Below, piece after piece: positions 1-9,118 of a stretch of 64,000 nt of DNA (its first letter is position 1; each line of letters starts with the position of its first letter). The stretch is from CALRWV02 sp943371965 (GTDB lineage: Bacteria > Bacteroidota > JABWAT01), in assembly GCA_943371965.1 (NCBI GenBank), contig CALRWV020000005.1, forward strand, positions 186,001 to 250,000. The letters are read 5' to 3'. The notes below the pieces were generated by a model. It saw nothing but the letters and a program-made list of their open reading frames with translations. It searched no databases and was not told the origin of the DNA. The position numbers and the translations under genes were made by a program.

Positions 1-396
1 ATTGCAGAAGCAGCACATCACGCACATTGGTCAACTGTTATTTCATCAATTTCGGTAGCTTTAATTGGATTGTTTATTGCTTACATCATGTACATCAGAA
101 AATCGGTTGATCCTGATAAATTGATGAATTCACTAAAACCATTATACAAATTCTCTTTGAATAAATGGTATTTCGATGAATTGTATGATGCTACCGTTAT
201 TAAAGGAAATGTAGCATTGGCAAAAATTTCAGCTTTCTTCGATGCATTGGTTGTTGATGGAATTGTAAATCTAACAGCTTACATGATCGGCTTGTTTGGT
301 TTGGTTGTCAGAAAATTCCAAAGCGGGAAAGTTCAAAGTTATGTCGCAATGGCTTTGATCGGTGTTTTGGTCTTTTTCTTTTTCAGAGGTTTTTAA
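1..396 (+). CDS. nuoL: NADH-quinone oxidoreductase subunit L, C-terminal part (5' truncated by window edge)
   Basis: The frame is open from the first base, so this is the last ~131 residues of a longer protein. The visible part has a membrane segment, a charged loop (YIRKSVDPDK), a FDELYD stretch typical of the NuoL C-terminal lateral-helix region, and a final hydrophobic helix. NuoL is the distal proton-pumping antiporter-like subunit of complex I in the inner membrane. nuoM and nuoN follow in the same direction, the canonical order L-M-N, which makes the assignment secure although the catalytic antiporter core lies outside the window. Confidence 0.9.
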   Translation: MAEAAHHAHWSTVISSISVALIGLFIAYIMYIRKSVDPDKLMNSLKPLYKFSLNKWYFDELYDATVIKGNVALAKISAFFDALVVDGIVNLTAYMIGLFGLVVRKFQSGKVQSYVAMALIGVLVFFFFRGF

Positions 397-454
397 CATT
401 GGATTTGCCGCTTTGGGTTTTGAAGCGGCGGTAAAATGAAAGGTTCATATTAAC

Positions 455-2032
455 GTGTCACTCAGTTTAATCACTTTCATTCCGTTGGCAGTTGGACTGC
501 TGATCTTGCTGGTTCCGCAAAAAAATGCAACCGTTATCAGATGGATGGCAATTCTTGCAACCGCATTTCAATTATTTTTGGCTTTCAGCATTTATCAGAA
601 TTTTGATAAATCAAAAGCAGGAATCAATCAGGCTGATACTTATCAATTTGTAGAGAACCATGAGTGGATTAATGTCAGTCTTGGTTCATATGGGAAACTT
701 GAAATCAATTATACAATGGGAATTGACGGGCTTTCAGTAACCATGCTGATTCTAACAGCAATCATTTCATTGATTGGCGTCATCTCAAGCTGGAAAATTG
801 ACAAACATATCAAAGGTTATTTTTTCTGTTATCTTCTTCTTGATGCCGCAATGATGGGTGTTTTTTCCGCATTGGATTTCTTCCTGTTTTACCTGTTCTG
901 GGAAATGATGCTGATTCCAATGTACTTCCTAATTGGGGTTTGGGGTGGACCAAGACGTGAATATGCAGCAATTAAATTCTTCCTTTATACTTTGGCTGGT
1001 TCATTATTCATGCTGTTGGTAATGATTGCACTTTATTTCAGTTATGTTTCAAATCCGGGCGCACCTTCACATGAATTGATTCACTCATTCAATATGATTA
1101 CCATGATGAATCCTGCAAATCTGCTTCCCGGTTCATTGATGTCTTTTGAATCTTGGAGAATGACGGCTTTCATTCTTTTGTTTATCGGTTTCGCTATCAA
1201 AATTCCAATGTTTCCTTTCCACACTTGGTTGCCTGATGCGCACGTTGAAGCTCCAACTCCAATTTCTGTTGTGTTGGCTGGTGTTCTTTTGAAAATGGGT
1301 ACTTATGGATTACTGAGAATCGCCTATCCAATTTTCCCGGACGCTGTTCTGAATTTCTCCTGGTACATCGGGTTGTTTGGGGTGATCAATATTATTTACG
1401 GTGCATTGGCTGCAATGGGTCAAACCGATTTGAAAAAAATGATCGCTTATTCTTCCATTTCACACATGGGGTTTGTGTTGCTTGGAATGGCTTCCTTAAG
1501 CACAGAAGGAATGTCAGGCGCTGTTTTGGTCATGTTTAGTCACGGTTTAATTTCCGGAATGCTTTTCCTTGCAGTTGGAGTTGTTTATGACCGGGCCCAT
1601 CATCGTGAAATAGATGGTTTTGGCGGATTGGCGAAACAAATGCCGATTTATACGGGAATTACACTTTTCGCTTTTATGGCTTCTTTGGGATTGCCACTGA
1701 TGAGCGGTTTTATTGGAGAGGCTCTTGTTTTCATGGGTGCATTTTCAACGCCATTAACACAGAATTTGTCAATCGTAGCAACATTGGGAATTATCCTCAC
1801 CGCAGTTTATTATTTGTGGACTTATCAGCGTGTTTTCACCGGTGAACTTAATCCAAAATATGTTGGAATGGAAGAAATCAACGGAAGAGAACTTCTGATG
1901 CTGGTTCCATTGGGAATTTTAGTTTTGTTAGTCGGAATTTATCCATCAATTTATACTGATCTGATTACAACGTCACTCAATCATTTGAATGATTTTATTA
2001 AATCCAGCGGATCAGTTGTTGTTCAACTTTAA
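455..2032 (+). CDS. nuoM: NADH-quinone oxidoreductase subunit M
   Basis: 525 residues, the usual length for NuoM, with about 14 hydrophobic segments. Conserved proton-channel features are visible: FYLFWEMMLIPMYFLIG near residue 150 (the TM5 glutamate), HTWLPDAHVEAPTP near 265, and LKKMIAYSSISHMGFVLLG near 330. It is an antiporter-like proton-translocating subunit of complex I. The start is a GTG preceded by AAAGG about 10 bases upstream; an in-frame stop lies 15 bases before it, so no longer form is possible. It lies between nuoL and nuoN in one operon. Confidence 0.96.
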   Translation: MSLSLITFIPLAVGLLILLVPQKNATVIRWMAILATAFQLFLAFSIYQNFDKSKAGINQADTYQFVENHEWINVSLGSYGKLEINYTMGIDGLSVTMLILTAIISLIGVISSWKIDKHIKGYFFCYLLLDAAMMGVFSALDFFLFYLFWEMMLIPMYFLIGVWGGPRREYAAIKFFLYTLAGSLFMLLVMIALYFSYVSNPGAPSHELIHSFNMITMMNPANLLPGSLMSFESWRMTAFILLFIGFAIKIPMFPFHTWLPDAHVEAPTPISVVLAGVLLKMGTYGLLRIAYPIFPDAVLNFSWYIGLFGVINIIYGALAAMGQTDLKKMIAYSSISHMGFVLLGMASLSTEGMSGAVLVMFSHGLISGMLFLAVGVVYDRAHHREIDGFGGLAKQMPIYTGITLFAFMASLGLPLMSGFIGEALVFMGAFSTPLTQNLSIVATLGIILTAVYYLWTYQRVFTGELNPKYVGMEEINGRELLMLVPLGILVLLVGIYPSIYTDLITTSLNHLNDFIKSSGSVVVQL

Positions 2033-2065
2033 TTGCAATTTTAATTAATCGGAATTTAAAACTGT

Positions 2066-3574
2066 ATGAATTATCAATCGCTTTTTGATGTGATTATCGG
2101 CAATCTGGGTTATTTCCAGCCGGAAATAATTTTAGGTGGCGGATTTTTACTGCTGCTGATTATTGATCTTTTTCTGAAAAAAGAACAATCACCCATTATC
2201 GCATTTCTTTCACTGATCGTTTTGGGTTTTGCGTTTTTTGCTGTGAATGCTCAAAGCGGAACAGAACAAAGCCTGTTTTTCAGAATGTATGCGGTTGACA
2301 GCTATTCAGTTTTCTTCAAATATATTTTCCTGATTTCTGCCGCGATAACGATTTTGATTTCATTGTATTCCGAAGAATTGAAAAAAAATAACCGTCGAGT
2401 AGGCGAATACTACATCATTCTGATTGGCCTCACATTCGGAATGGTTTTGATGTCTGGTGCAACCAACTTACTGATGATGTTTTTGGCGATTGAATTGGTT
2501 TCAATGGCTTCTTATATTTTGGTTTCTTTTCTTAAAGATGATAAAAAATCAAATGAATCCGGTTTGAAGTATATCATTTACGGAGCTTTCTCATCCGGTT
2601 TGATGATTTATGGAATGTCTCTGATTTATGGTGCAACCGGAACTTTGGATATTGCTGATATCAACCGTTTTCTTTCAGCAAATTCGGTCAGCCCTGTTTT
2701 GATGACGCTCTCAGTTTTATTGGTCTTGGGTGGATTTGGTTACAAGATTGCAGCCGTTCCTTTTCATTTCTGGTCACCTGATGTTTATGAAGGTGCACCA
2801 ACTCCAATCACCGCTTTCTTATCAGTTGGACCAAAAGCTGCAGGTTTTGCTTTGATCTTAAGATTTTTCAAGGGAATGTTTATCAGTCATTCAGTTCCAG
2901 ATGGTTTTGAATCCATCGCATTGGTTGACTGGACTGCAATTATTGCTGCTATGGCAGTTTTAACCATGACTGTCGGAAACGTAAGTGCTTTGTGGCAGAC
3001 AAATGTGAAAAGAATGTTTGCTTATTCTTCCATTGCTCATGCCGGATATTTACTGATGGGCGTTTTATTATTAAGTGATCATGGAACTGCCGCTATTCTG
3101 TTTTATCTGACTTATTACATGCTGATGAACTTGGGTGCATTCTTCGCTATCATGCTGATTGCAAACAAAACCAACTCTTTTGAATTGGATGATTTGCGTG
3201 GAATGGGAATGAGAGCTCCGATATTAGCAATTCCTTTGGTTGTCTTTTTGGCATCCTTGACTGGAATTCCCGGAACAGTTGGATTTGCTGGGAAATTCAT
3301 GCTGTTTGTTGCCGTTCTTGAAAAAGGAGATTTGTATTTCTGGCTGGCAATTGTTGCTGTAATCAATTCAGCCATTTCAGCTTTTTACTATTTTAAAATT
3401 GTAAAAATGATGTTCCTGAAAAAATCAACAGAAGATAATCCTGTTGAAGTTACCGTTTCACCATTCGCAGCAATTCTTCTGATTTTATTAACTATCCCAA
3501 CGATTGTTTTGGGTCTTTACTGGCAACCGCTTTATGATTTTGCATTGGCTTCAGTTAGAATGATTTCAATGTAA
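2066..3574 (+). CDS. nuoN: NADH-quinone oxidoreductase subunit N
   Basis: 502 residues, multi-spanning, typical NuoN length. Conserved stretches include FLAIELVSMASYIL (channel glutamate) around residue 140, AVPFHFWSPDVYEGAPTP around 235, and VKRMFAYSSIAHAGYLLMG around 320. It is the third antiporter-like subunit of complex I and sits 33 bases after nuoM. As the last nuo gene here it is followed at once by a strong intrinsic terminator, so the operon ends in the window. Confidence 0.96.
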   Translation: MNYQSLFDVIIGNLGYFQPEIILGGGFLLLLIIDLFLKKEQSPIIAFLSLIVLGFAFFAVNAQSGTEQSLFFRMYAVDSYSVFFKYIFLISAAITILISLYSEELKKNNRRVGEYYIILIGLTFGMVLMSGATNLLMMFLAIELVSMASYILVSFLKDDKKSNESGLKYIIYGAFSSGLMIYGMSLIYGATGTLDIADINRFLSANSVSPVLMTLSVLLVLGGFGYKIAAVPFHFWSPDVYEGAPTPITAFLSVGPKAAGFALILRFFKGMFISHSVPDGFESIALVDWTAIIAAMAVLTMTVGNVSALWQTNVKRMFAYSSIAHAGYLLMGVLLLSDHGTAAILFYLTYYMLMNLGAFFAIMLIANKTNSFELDDLRGMGMRAPILAIPLVVFLASLTGIPGTVGFAGKFMLFVAVLEKGDLYFWLAIVAVINSAISAFYYFKIVKMMFLKKSTEDNPVEVTVSPFAAILLILLTIPTIVLGLYWQPLYDFALASVRMISM

Positions 3575-3596
3575 GTTAAATCAAAATATTCATTTT

Positions 3597-3623
3597 AAAA
3601 GTCCGGTACAGCCGGACTTTTTT
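3597..3623 (+). terminator. Rho-independent terminator of the nuo operon
   Basis: Inverted repeat AAAAGTCCGG / CCGGACTTTT with a 5-base loop (TACAG), running into TTTTTT. It lies 22 bases after the nuoN stop. The next coding frame starts only about 6 bases after the T-tract. Confidence 0.92.
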
Positions 3624-3628
3624 GTTTT

Positions 3629-4900
3629 ATGACCAACTATCTTCAAGCTAAGACTTTTCTCCCACAACAGATTTTTGAACCCGTATCACCGGAACTTGGA
3701 ATTATTGTCGTGATTCCGTGTTTCAATGAACCGGATTTGATTTCAAGTTTGAACTCCCTTTATAACTGCACTGAAACAAAAAAAGATGTTGAAGTTATTA
3801 TTGTTGTTAATTCTTCGGAAAATAATTCGCTGGAGATAATTGAACAAAATAACAAAACACTTTCAGAAGCAGCAGAATGGATTAAAAATAACCAAAGGGA
3901 AAAACTGAAATTTCATCTGATTCATTCACCCAATCTACCAAAGAAACATTCAGGAGTTGGTCTTGCCAGAAAAATTGGAATGGATGAAGCTGTCAGACGG
4001 TTTGAATTAATAGGCAACAAAATCGGGATAATAGTCGGATTTGATGCGGACAGTCTTTGCGATAAAAACTATCTGGCAGAAATTGAAATTCATTTTCGTA
4101 ATTTTCCAAAAACAAAAGCGGTTTCAATTCATTTTGAACATCCCGTATCAGGCAATCTTGATCCGAAAATTTATCAGGGAATCATAAGTTACGAACTTCA
4201 TTTTAGATTTTATAATCAGGCTCTTCGTTTTGCAGATTTTCCTTATGCATTTCATACGATTGGCTCTTCTTTTGCTGTTAAATCAGATATTTATCAGCAG
4301 CAGGGAGGAATGAACAAACGACAGGCGGGAGAGGATTTTTACTTTCTTCAAAAAATAATTCCTCTTGGAAATTACGGAGAAATATTTTCAACTAAAGTAA
4401 TTCCATCACCACGGTCTTCTGATCGTGTTCCATTTGGGACTGGTCGGGCAATCGGTGATTATTTGAAATACGGAAAATCAGAATTGCTGACTTACAACCC
4501 GAAAACATTTTCAGATCTCAAAGAATTTTTCCAGGCAATTCCGTCACTTTATCAAATTGATGAATATGGATTAAAAACAATCTTATCAAACTTGCCGAAA
4601 TCAGTTAGGGAATATCTGGAAAAAATTCGTTTTGAGACAAATATGGATGAAATTCAAGTAAACAGTTCTACTCTTGATTCATTTATTAAAAGGTTTTTCA
4701 GATGGTTCAACGGATTACAGGTTTTAAAATTTGTACATTTCACCAGAGATCATTTTTATTCGAATCTGAATGTCAGAGTTGCAGCAATTGAACTGCTGAA
4801 ACTCCAACAAATCAAAGTTGAGGAAAATATCAGTGAAAGGGAATTGTTAGCCATTTTCAGGGAATTGGATAAAAGGGCTGGAAGTAGCAAGGATTTATAA
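3629..4900 (+). CDS. Family-2-like glycosyltransferase
   Basis: 423 residues. The N-terminal GT-A nucleotide-binding fold is clear: IIVVIPCFNEP around residue 27, VEVIIVVNSSENNS around 55, then IIVGFDADSLCDKNYL around 135, with the DAD in the DxD position. A QAGEDFYFLQK stretch near 235 is the ED catalytic-base region of GT2 enzymes. The last ~150 residues are helical and unassigned. No membrane segment is evident, so it is probably cytosolic. The acceptor is unknown. The ATG comes directly after the nuo terminator with no recognisable ribosome site, and the 3' end overlaps the convergent DoxX gene by 6 bases. Confidence 0.78.
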   Translation: MTNYLQAKTFLPQQIFEPVSPELGIIVVIPCFNEPDLISSLNSLYNCTETKKDVEVIIVVNSSENNSLEIIEQNNKTLSEAAEWIKNNQREKLKFHLIHSPNLPKKHSGVGLARKIGMDEAVRRFELIGNKIGIIVGFDADSLCDKNYLAEIEIHFRNFPKTKAVSIHFEHPVSGNLDPKIYQGIISYELHFRFYNQALRFADFPYAFHTIGSSFAVKSDIYQQQGGMNKRQAGEDFYFLQKIIPLGNYGEIFSTKVIPSPRSSDRVPFGTGRAIGDYLKYGKSELLTYNPKTFSDLKEFFQAIPSLYQIDEYGLKTILSNLPKSVREYLEKIRFETNMDEIQVNSSTLDSFIKRFFRWFNGLQVLKFVHFTRDHFYSNLNVRVAAIELLKLQQIKVEENISERELLAIFRELDKRAGSSKDL

Positions 4901-5299
4901 ATTTTTCCCGATTACCGGAATACTTTTTCTTCTGATAAAAAGCACAATTAGATTGCTGACTAAAACAATCATTGCCAGTGAAAATAACTCTCCGTTGTCA
5001 CCAACTTCGGGAAGTGAAATTCCGAGTACAAACAAATGACTGAAAATTGCGCCTGAAATCACTCCGGCAGAAAGTATTGCTCCGATTGCGATGGTAGATG
5101 GAATAAGAAGTAATATTCCTGCAATCGCTTCAAATACCCCTGAAGCCAATCTTCCCCAGGGTTCAGCTCCCATTCTGGTGAAAATATAAACGGATTCCGC
5201 AGCACCTGAAAATTTGAAGAATAAAGTCTGAATTAAAATAAGGGCAGCAATTATCTGAAATATCCAGCTGATTCTTTCCTGAGTTTTTGTGAGTTGCAT
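4895..5299 (-). CDS. DoxX-like small membrane protein
   Basis: 134 residues with four hydrophobic segments (residues ~13-30, 45-65, 73-95 and 105-125), the DoxX/DoxD layout. The pattern QTLFFKFSGA...ESVYIF followed by GLRLASGVFEAIAG-like sequence (here GRLASGVFEAIAGILLLIP) matches DoxX-family quinone-linked or general membrane proteins. No catalytic function can be deduced. It is the last member of a leftward run starting at 11282, 67 bases after the YHS gene, and may be co-transcribed with it or have its own promoter in that gap. Confidence 0.72.
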   Translation of the reverse strand: MQLTKTQERISWIFQIIAALILIQTLFFKFSGAAESVYIFTRMGAEPWGRLASGVFEAIAGILLLIPSTIAIGAILSAGVISGAIFSHLFVLGISLPEVGDNGELFSLAMIVLVSNLIVLFIRRKSIPVIGKNL

Positions 5300-5366
5300 G
5301 TCCTAATCCTTTATTATAAATAGTTAGTAAGTATTTTTGATGCGAATTAACACAAATTGTCTCATA

Positions 5367-5810
5367 TCATTTTTTTCTTAATTCTTCCCAGTTTTTATTC
5401 CCACCCTCAATCAAATTAGGAATATCTTTTGACCAATCGTTTTGTACCTCTTTGTTGTAATTGAGATAAAGTTTACCATCAACAATTTTCCAGCAAATCG
5501 GATCTGCACCCGCTGTATAATTATGTCCAACTGCCCAAGCACAATATCCCCCATATTGTGGAGCATATTTTTCGGGAGAATTTTTAAAAAGTTCAAGATG
5601 TTCTGCTGAAACAAAACGCCACACTGCTCCCAAATAGTTAATTTCGTATTTTTTGTTCCCCTCAGCAGCAGATGAGTCGGTAAAATAAGAAACAACGTCA
5701 TAACCTTTTACCGCAAGTTTACTGATGGGTGTTTTATCGATATTTTGAGAAAAAACTGAAATGTAAAATATAAATAAAAGTGCAGATAAAAAAACTCTCT
5801 TTATTCTCAT
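5367..5810 (-). CDS. Exported YHS-domain protein
   Basis: 147 residues: an N-terminal signal peptide (MRIKRVFLSALLFIFYISVFSQ) and then a YHS-like domain with the hallmark GYDVVSYF, W-x-F-x-S-x-E near residue 65, YAPQYGGYCAWAVG near 83, and a C-terminal DIPNLIEGGNKNW. YHS domains are small, often metal-associated modules found near copper or heme proteins; the ligand here is unknown. It begins 5 bases after the stop of the 851-residue fusion gene, which argues for co-transcription. Cleavage after SQ would place the protein in the periplasm. Confidence 0.82.
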   Translation of the reverse strand: MRIKRVFLSALLFIFYISVFSQNIDKTPISKLAVKGYDVVSYFTDSSAAEGNKKYEINYLGAVWRFVSAEHLELFKNSPEKYAPQYGGYCAWAVGHNYTAGADPICWKIVDGKLYLNYNKEVQNDWSKDIPNLIEGGNKNWEELRKK

Positions 5811-5815
5811 GATTG

Positions 5816-8371
5816 TTAGTCTTTCCTTAGCAGGTTAATGATTTCATAAACCGAGGCTGGTTTAGTTCCCTGTTTGTTGTTTTGAAATCCAATTTCAAAT
5901 GCAATTTCCCATTGTTTCATAAGAACGGAATATGCTTTAATCAAACTGTTTTTCGGATCATAAATACTGGTTGCTTCTGAAGTAACACCGTTTAATTCAA
6001 TAATTTTAAAATTTATTCCTTTTTTGAAATCTTCAATTGAAGGAGTGCGGATATCATATCTGCCAAAATAAAAACCATTAAATATTTTACTGATTGCATC
6101 AACTGTACTTTCCAGGTCAGGAGTTACCACCCACATGCCGTCCAGAAAGAGTGACCCTTTGCAATGTGTTCCCAATTCAACCAGTTTGAACTCCTGATCT
6201 TTTGTCGGAATTGAATACAATTTCTCTTTGTGTTTTCTGAGATGAAAACGGGCCATTGCTACAGCCCGATCATCATTCAAAATTAGTTCTTCAAGCGAAC
6301 GTTTTCCATCACCTGTTAGCTTTGGAAATTGCTTATCTGTGACAGCAAATATTTTTCCAGTTTCAGATTCAGGAAAACGGTAATAAAAAACACCAAACTC
6401 AAATCCGGCAATGAAACGTTGTGCGATTATTGCTGTCTTAGTTGATTGAAGAAAAAGAATAATGTCACTTTCTGATTTTGCAATCATAACCCCTTCACCG
6501 CGTTCACCTACATCAGGTTTTAATACGATTGGAAAGCCAGTTCCATCAGTTTTCATAAACAATTGGATCTTTTGCATTTTCTCTGATTCAGTCAAACCGG
6601 AAGGAATGAACAGATAAGGTGCAATCCAATCTTCAGCCTCAGAAAAAGAATCAAGAATTTTGGATTTTGATTCACCGATAAAACCTCCAGACGGGATCCC
6701 CGGATTTGATGCCGTGAATATGGTTAGGCTTCTGTAACGGATGCCAAGATAAATCAGATAAGGAATCAGCGGGATATAAAAAATGTACATTGGCCAGAAT
6801 TCCCAATGAGTAATTCTGATCCAAGTTGAATACAATAAACGTCTTCCTTTATAACTGAAAAGCGGAATGATCAATTTGGTGAGAAGAAAAAGTGAAACAA
6901 TTAAACTGATGAAAACAGGAAAAGCAAAACTCTGATAGGTTGAAAAATAAGTTAGAAACTGATTACCGAAAAAATAAGATGCACCAACTAGAATCGGTGT
7001 CCAAACTAAACAGGCAAGACAAAAATAAAATGTGAACATCCCGAATTTTGCATTGACTGCTCCGGCTCCAATATAAGTTGGAAGCCGCATCCCAGGAATA
7101 AACCTGCTGATGAAAATAATGGATGGACCTTTTGAGTTGAACCAGTGGCGGGTTTGTGATAAATCATCTTCAGATAAAAACCATTTGAATGGAATTCTAG
7201 TAAGTACTTTTTTCCCGAAGTAACGACCGGAAAGAAAGAGAAGGATATCACCGATAAATATTCCGGTAAAGGATGCTGAAACTGCAATTAAAAAACTGAT
7301 GTTTCCATTCGCTGCCAATATTCCTGCACTGATGCAGGACAAATCTTCACTTACTAAAGTTGCAACTGCAATCAGGATAAAAATAAAAAAGAGAGATGAT
7401 CCTTCCATTGGATCGACATGAGTTGAAACAAGAGTTTCGTCTGATAATTTTATTCGTTCAGGTGAAGCATGATTTCTGTCAATGGCTTTTCCTGAATCAA
7501 CAGATGAAATAAAACTGAAAATATCATGCGCTACTTCCTTGGGTTGCGACATGAGAATAGCATGTCCTTCACCTGCGAAAATATTCAAAATACTTTGGGG
7601 AACCAACTTGTTATGTTCCTTTGGAGCATCAAGTGGAATAAGAACATCATTTTCACCATGCAGAATCAGCATAGGCGGTTTAAACTCAGACAATATTTTT
7701 CTGAATGGTCGCTGATCGGTATCGTAAAAGTTTCTGGCATATTCAACGTTCAAAGGAAATCTGTCAAGCAACCCGAAATGGGGAACTGCATTATTCAAAA
7801 TCCACAGTCCAATTAACTGAGCTCCATGCACGGAATGGTTTAGAAAATAATTTCCAAGCAGTTCATGCTCCTGAACTCCAATTGCAGACAACATGGTTAA
7901 CGATTTTACACGATCAGGAAAGTGGTGATAAAATTCAATTCCAACCCCACCACCCATACTGTAAGAAATGACGTGGATGTTTTCAATTTTCAGACTATCG
8001 AGAAAATCTTCCATGTAAAGTGCATGAGCTTCAACAGAATAATCTGAAATATTTCTGGTTGATGAACTGAAACCAGGAAATGCAGGAGCAAGAACACGAA
8101 CAGAATCAGACAATGCAGCTATCAAATCATCAAACATTTCTATTCCGACAGGACTTCCATGAAGCAATAAAACAAAAGGCGGATTATTCTCCGAACCTGT
8201 ATAAGAATCAATATAAGAGATTTTTACTTTTTTAGATGGATCGGAATTTTTCCCTTTTTCCGAAACAATTAAACTTTTTTGGGAATCTGGTGTTGGATAG
8301 TCTGATTTCTGAAAAAACAAATATCCGTGTGACAAAAACAGGAGAATCAGATAGATAATTAATTTTGACAA
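5816..8371 (-). CDS. Three-part membrane fusion: alpha/beta hydrolase + DedA (VTT) + ATP-grasp ligase
   Basis: 851 residues. After an N-terminal hydrophobic helix (3-20) comes an alpha/beta hydrolase (about 60-290) with LLLHGSP, nucleophile Ser138 in SYSMGG, Asp242 in GENDVLIP and His270 in GEGHAIL. Residues about 325-500 form a DedA/VTT transport domain with the signature FISRFIPGMRLPTYIGAGA (420-438). Two further membrane segments (~485-545) lead to an ATP-grasp domain (about 560-835) with IVLKPDVGERGEGVM (Lys618), GDGKRSLEELI (687-697, resembling cyanophycin-synthetase-type ligases) and the Mg-binding IELNG (Glu792, Asn794). All catalytic residues look intact. I infer the hydrolase is periplasmic and the ATP-grasp cytosolic, joined across the membrane. 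Substrate unknown. It sits 18 bases after the NRDE gene in an operon with acyltransferases. Confidence 0.85.
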   Translation of the reverse strand: MSKLIIYLILLFLSHGYLFFQKSDYPTPDSQKSLIVSEKGKNSDPSKKVKISYIDSYTGSENNPPFVLLLHGSPVGIEMFDDLIAALSDSVRVLAPAFPGFSSSTRNISDYSVEAHALYMEDFLDSLKIENIHVISYSMGGGVGIEFYHHFPDRVKSLTMLSAIGVQEHELLGNYFLNHSVHGAQLIGLWILNNAVPHFGLLDRFPLNVEYARNFYDTDQRPFRKILSEFKPPMLILHGENDVLIPLDAPKEHNKLVPQSILNIFAGEGHAILMSQPKEVAHDIFSFISSVDSGKAIDRNHASPERIKLSDETLVSTHVDPMEGSSLFFIFILIAVATLVSEDLSCISAGILAANGNISFLIAVSASFTGIFIGDILLFLSGRYFGKKVLTRIPFKWFLSEDDLSQTRHWFNSKGPSIIFISRFIPGMRLPTYIGAGAVNAKFGMFTFYFCLACLVWTPILVGASYFFGNQFLTYFSTYQSFAFPVFISLIVSLFLLTKLIIPLFSYKGRRLLYSTWIRITHWEFWPMYIFYIPLIPYLIYLGIRYRSLTIFTASNPGIPSGGFIGESKSKILDSFSEAEDWIAPYLFIPSGLTESEKMQKIQLFMKTDGTGFPIVLKPDVGERGEGVMIAKSESDIILFLQSTKTAIIAQRFIAGFEFGVFYYRFPESETGKIFAVTDKQFPKLTGDGKRSLEELILNDDRAVAMARFHLRKHKEKLYSIPTKDQEFKLVELGTHCKGSLFLDGMWVVTPDLESTVDAISKIFNGFYFGRYDIRTPSIEDFKKGINFKIIELNGVTSEATSIYDPKNSLIKAYSVLMKQWEIAFEIGFQNNKQGTKPASVYEIINLLRKD

Positions 8372-8389
8372 AATGAACCTTTACTGTTT

Positions 8390-9118
8390 TTATTCTTTTA
8401 TTCTATCTAGATAAACGGCAGGTATGAAATTTCCTTCACAAGGATTTCCAGGCAGATAACTGAAACTGATTTTGCTGTCAGTAACTTGAATATGACTCAA
8501 GCTTACCGTATGAGCATCATCCCGATGCATACAAATGGAAAAAGCACTTTTATCCGGAAAATGGCTTTTGTGAAGATCAATGAAATAATCAATCGTCAGT
8601 TCGTTTGTGGAATTGATTTCTGATTGTATCCTTTGAGTTCTTGAGTTTATGACGTATAGAGATTTAAAGGAAGATGAACACAATGGAAGATCAACATTTT
8701 TTGAAACAATTTTTTCTGTCCCATTCCAAGAAAAAGTAGAAACGGAATGATCTGGAGACATTAAACCTAAAACAAATGGTCGGTAATCTGAAAGTTCGAA
8801 TTCCTGTAATCGTAATAAAACAAGATTCACATTTTTTTCATCAATCAAATTTGGAATAATCAAACCACGGCTTTTGAATTTAAAATTATCTTTGATTTTG
8901 AAATTAGCATGGTAAAAATTCAACAAAAAAAGTGACAACCCGAATTGATTGACCGCAATCCAGGTTCCTCCTTCATCGGCATCCGTTGGAGAAAGATAGG
9001 AAATTGAGTTGGCCGATTTCTGTGATGGTGAAAATGCAATTTTACGTGTGTTCAATTCATCACGGTTGAAAAAAAGATCATATTCATTTTCATTGAACAA
9101 CCAGGTTGCTGTACACAT
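8390..9118 (-). CDS. NRDE-family protein (TANGO2-like)
   Basis: 242 residues. It begins MCTATW and has FNRDE at residues 17-21, the feature that names the NRDE family, followed by a GGTWIAVNQFGLSLFLLNF stretch (about 50-70). Cys2 directly after the initiator methionine is conserved in the family, which resembles N-terminal-nucleophile hydrolases, though bacterial members are uncharacterised; eukaryotic TANGO2 has been linked to heme and lipid handling. The start codon abuts the stop of the upstream DinB-like gene with no gap, so translation is probably coupled. Confidence 0.8.
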   Translation of the reverse strand: MCTATWLFNENEYDLFFNRDELNTRKIAFSPSQKSANSISYLSPTDADEGGTWIAVNQFGLSLFLLNFYHANFKIKDNFKFKSRGLIIPNLIDEKNVNLVLLRLQEFELSDYRPFVLGLMSPDHSVSTFSWNGTEKIVSKNVDLPLCSSSFKSLYVINSRTQRIQSEINSTNELTIDYFIDLHKSHFPDKSAFSICMHRDDAHTVSLSHIQVTDSKISFSYLPGNPCEGNFIPAVYLDRIKE

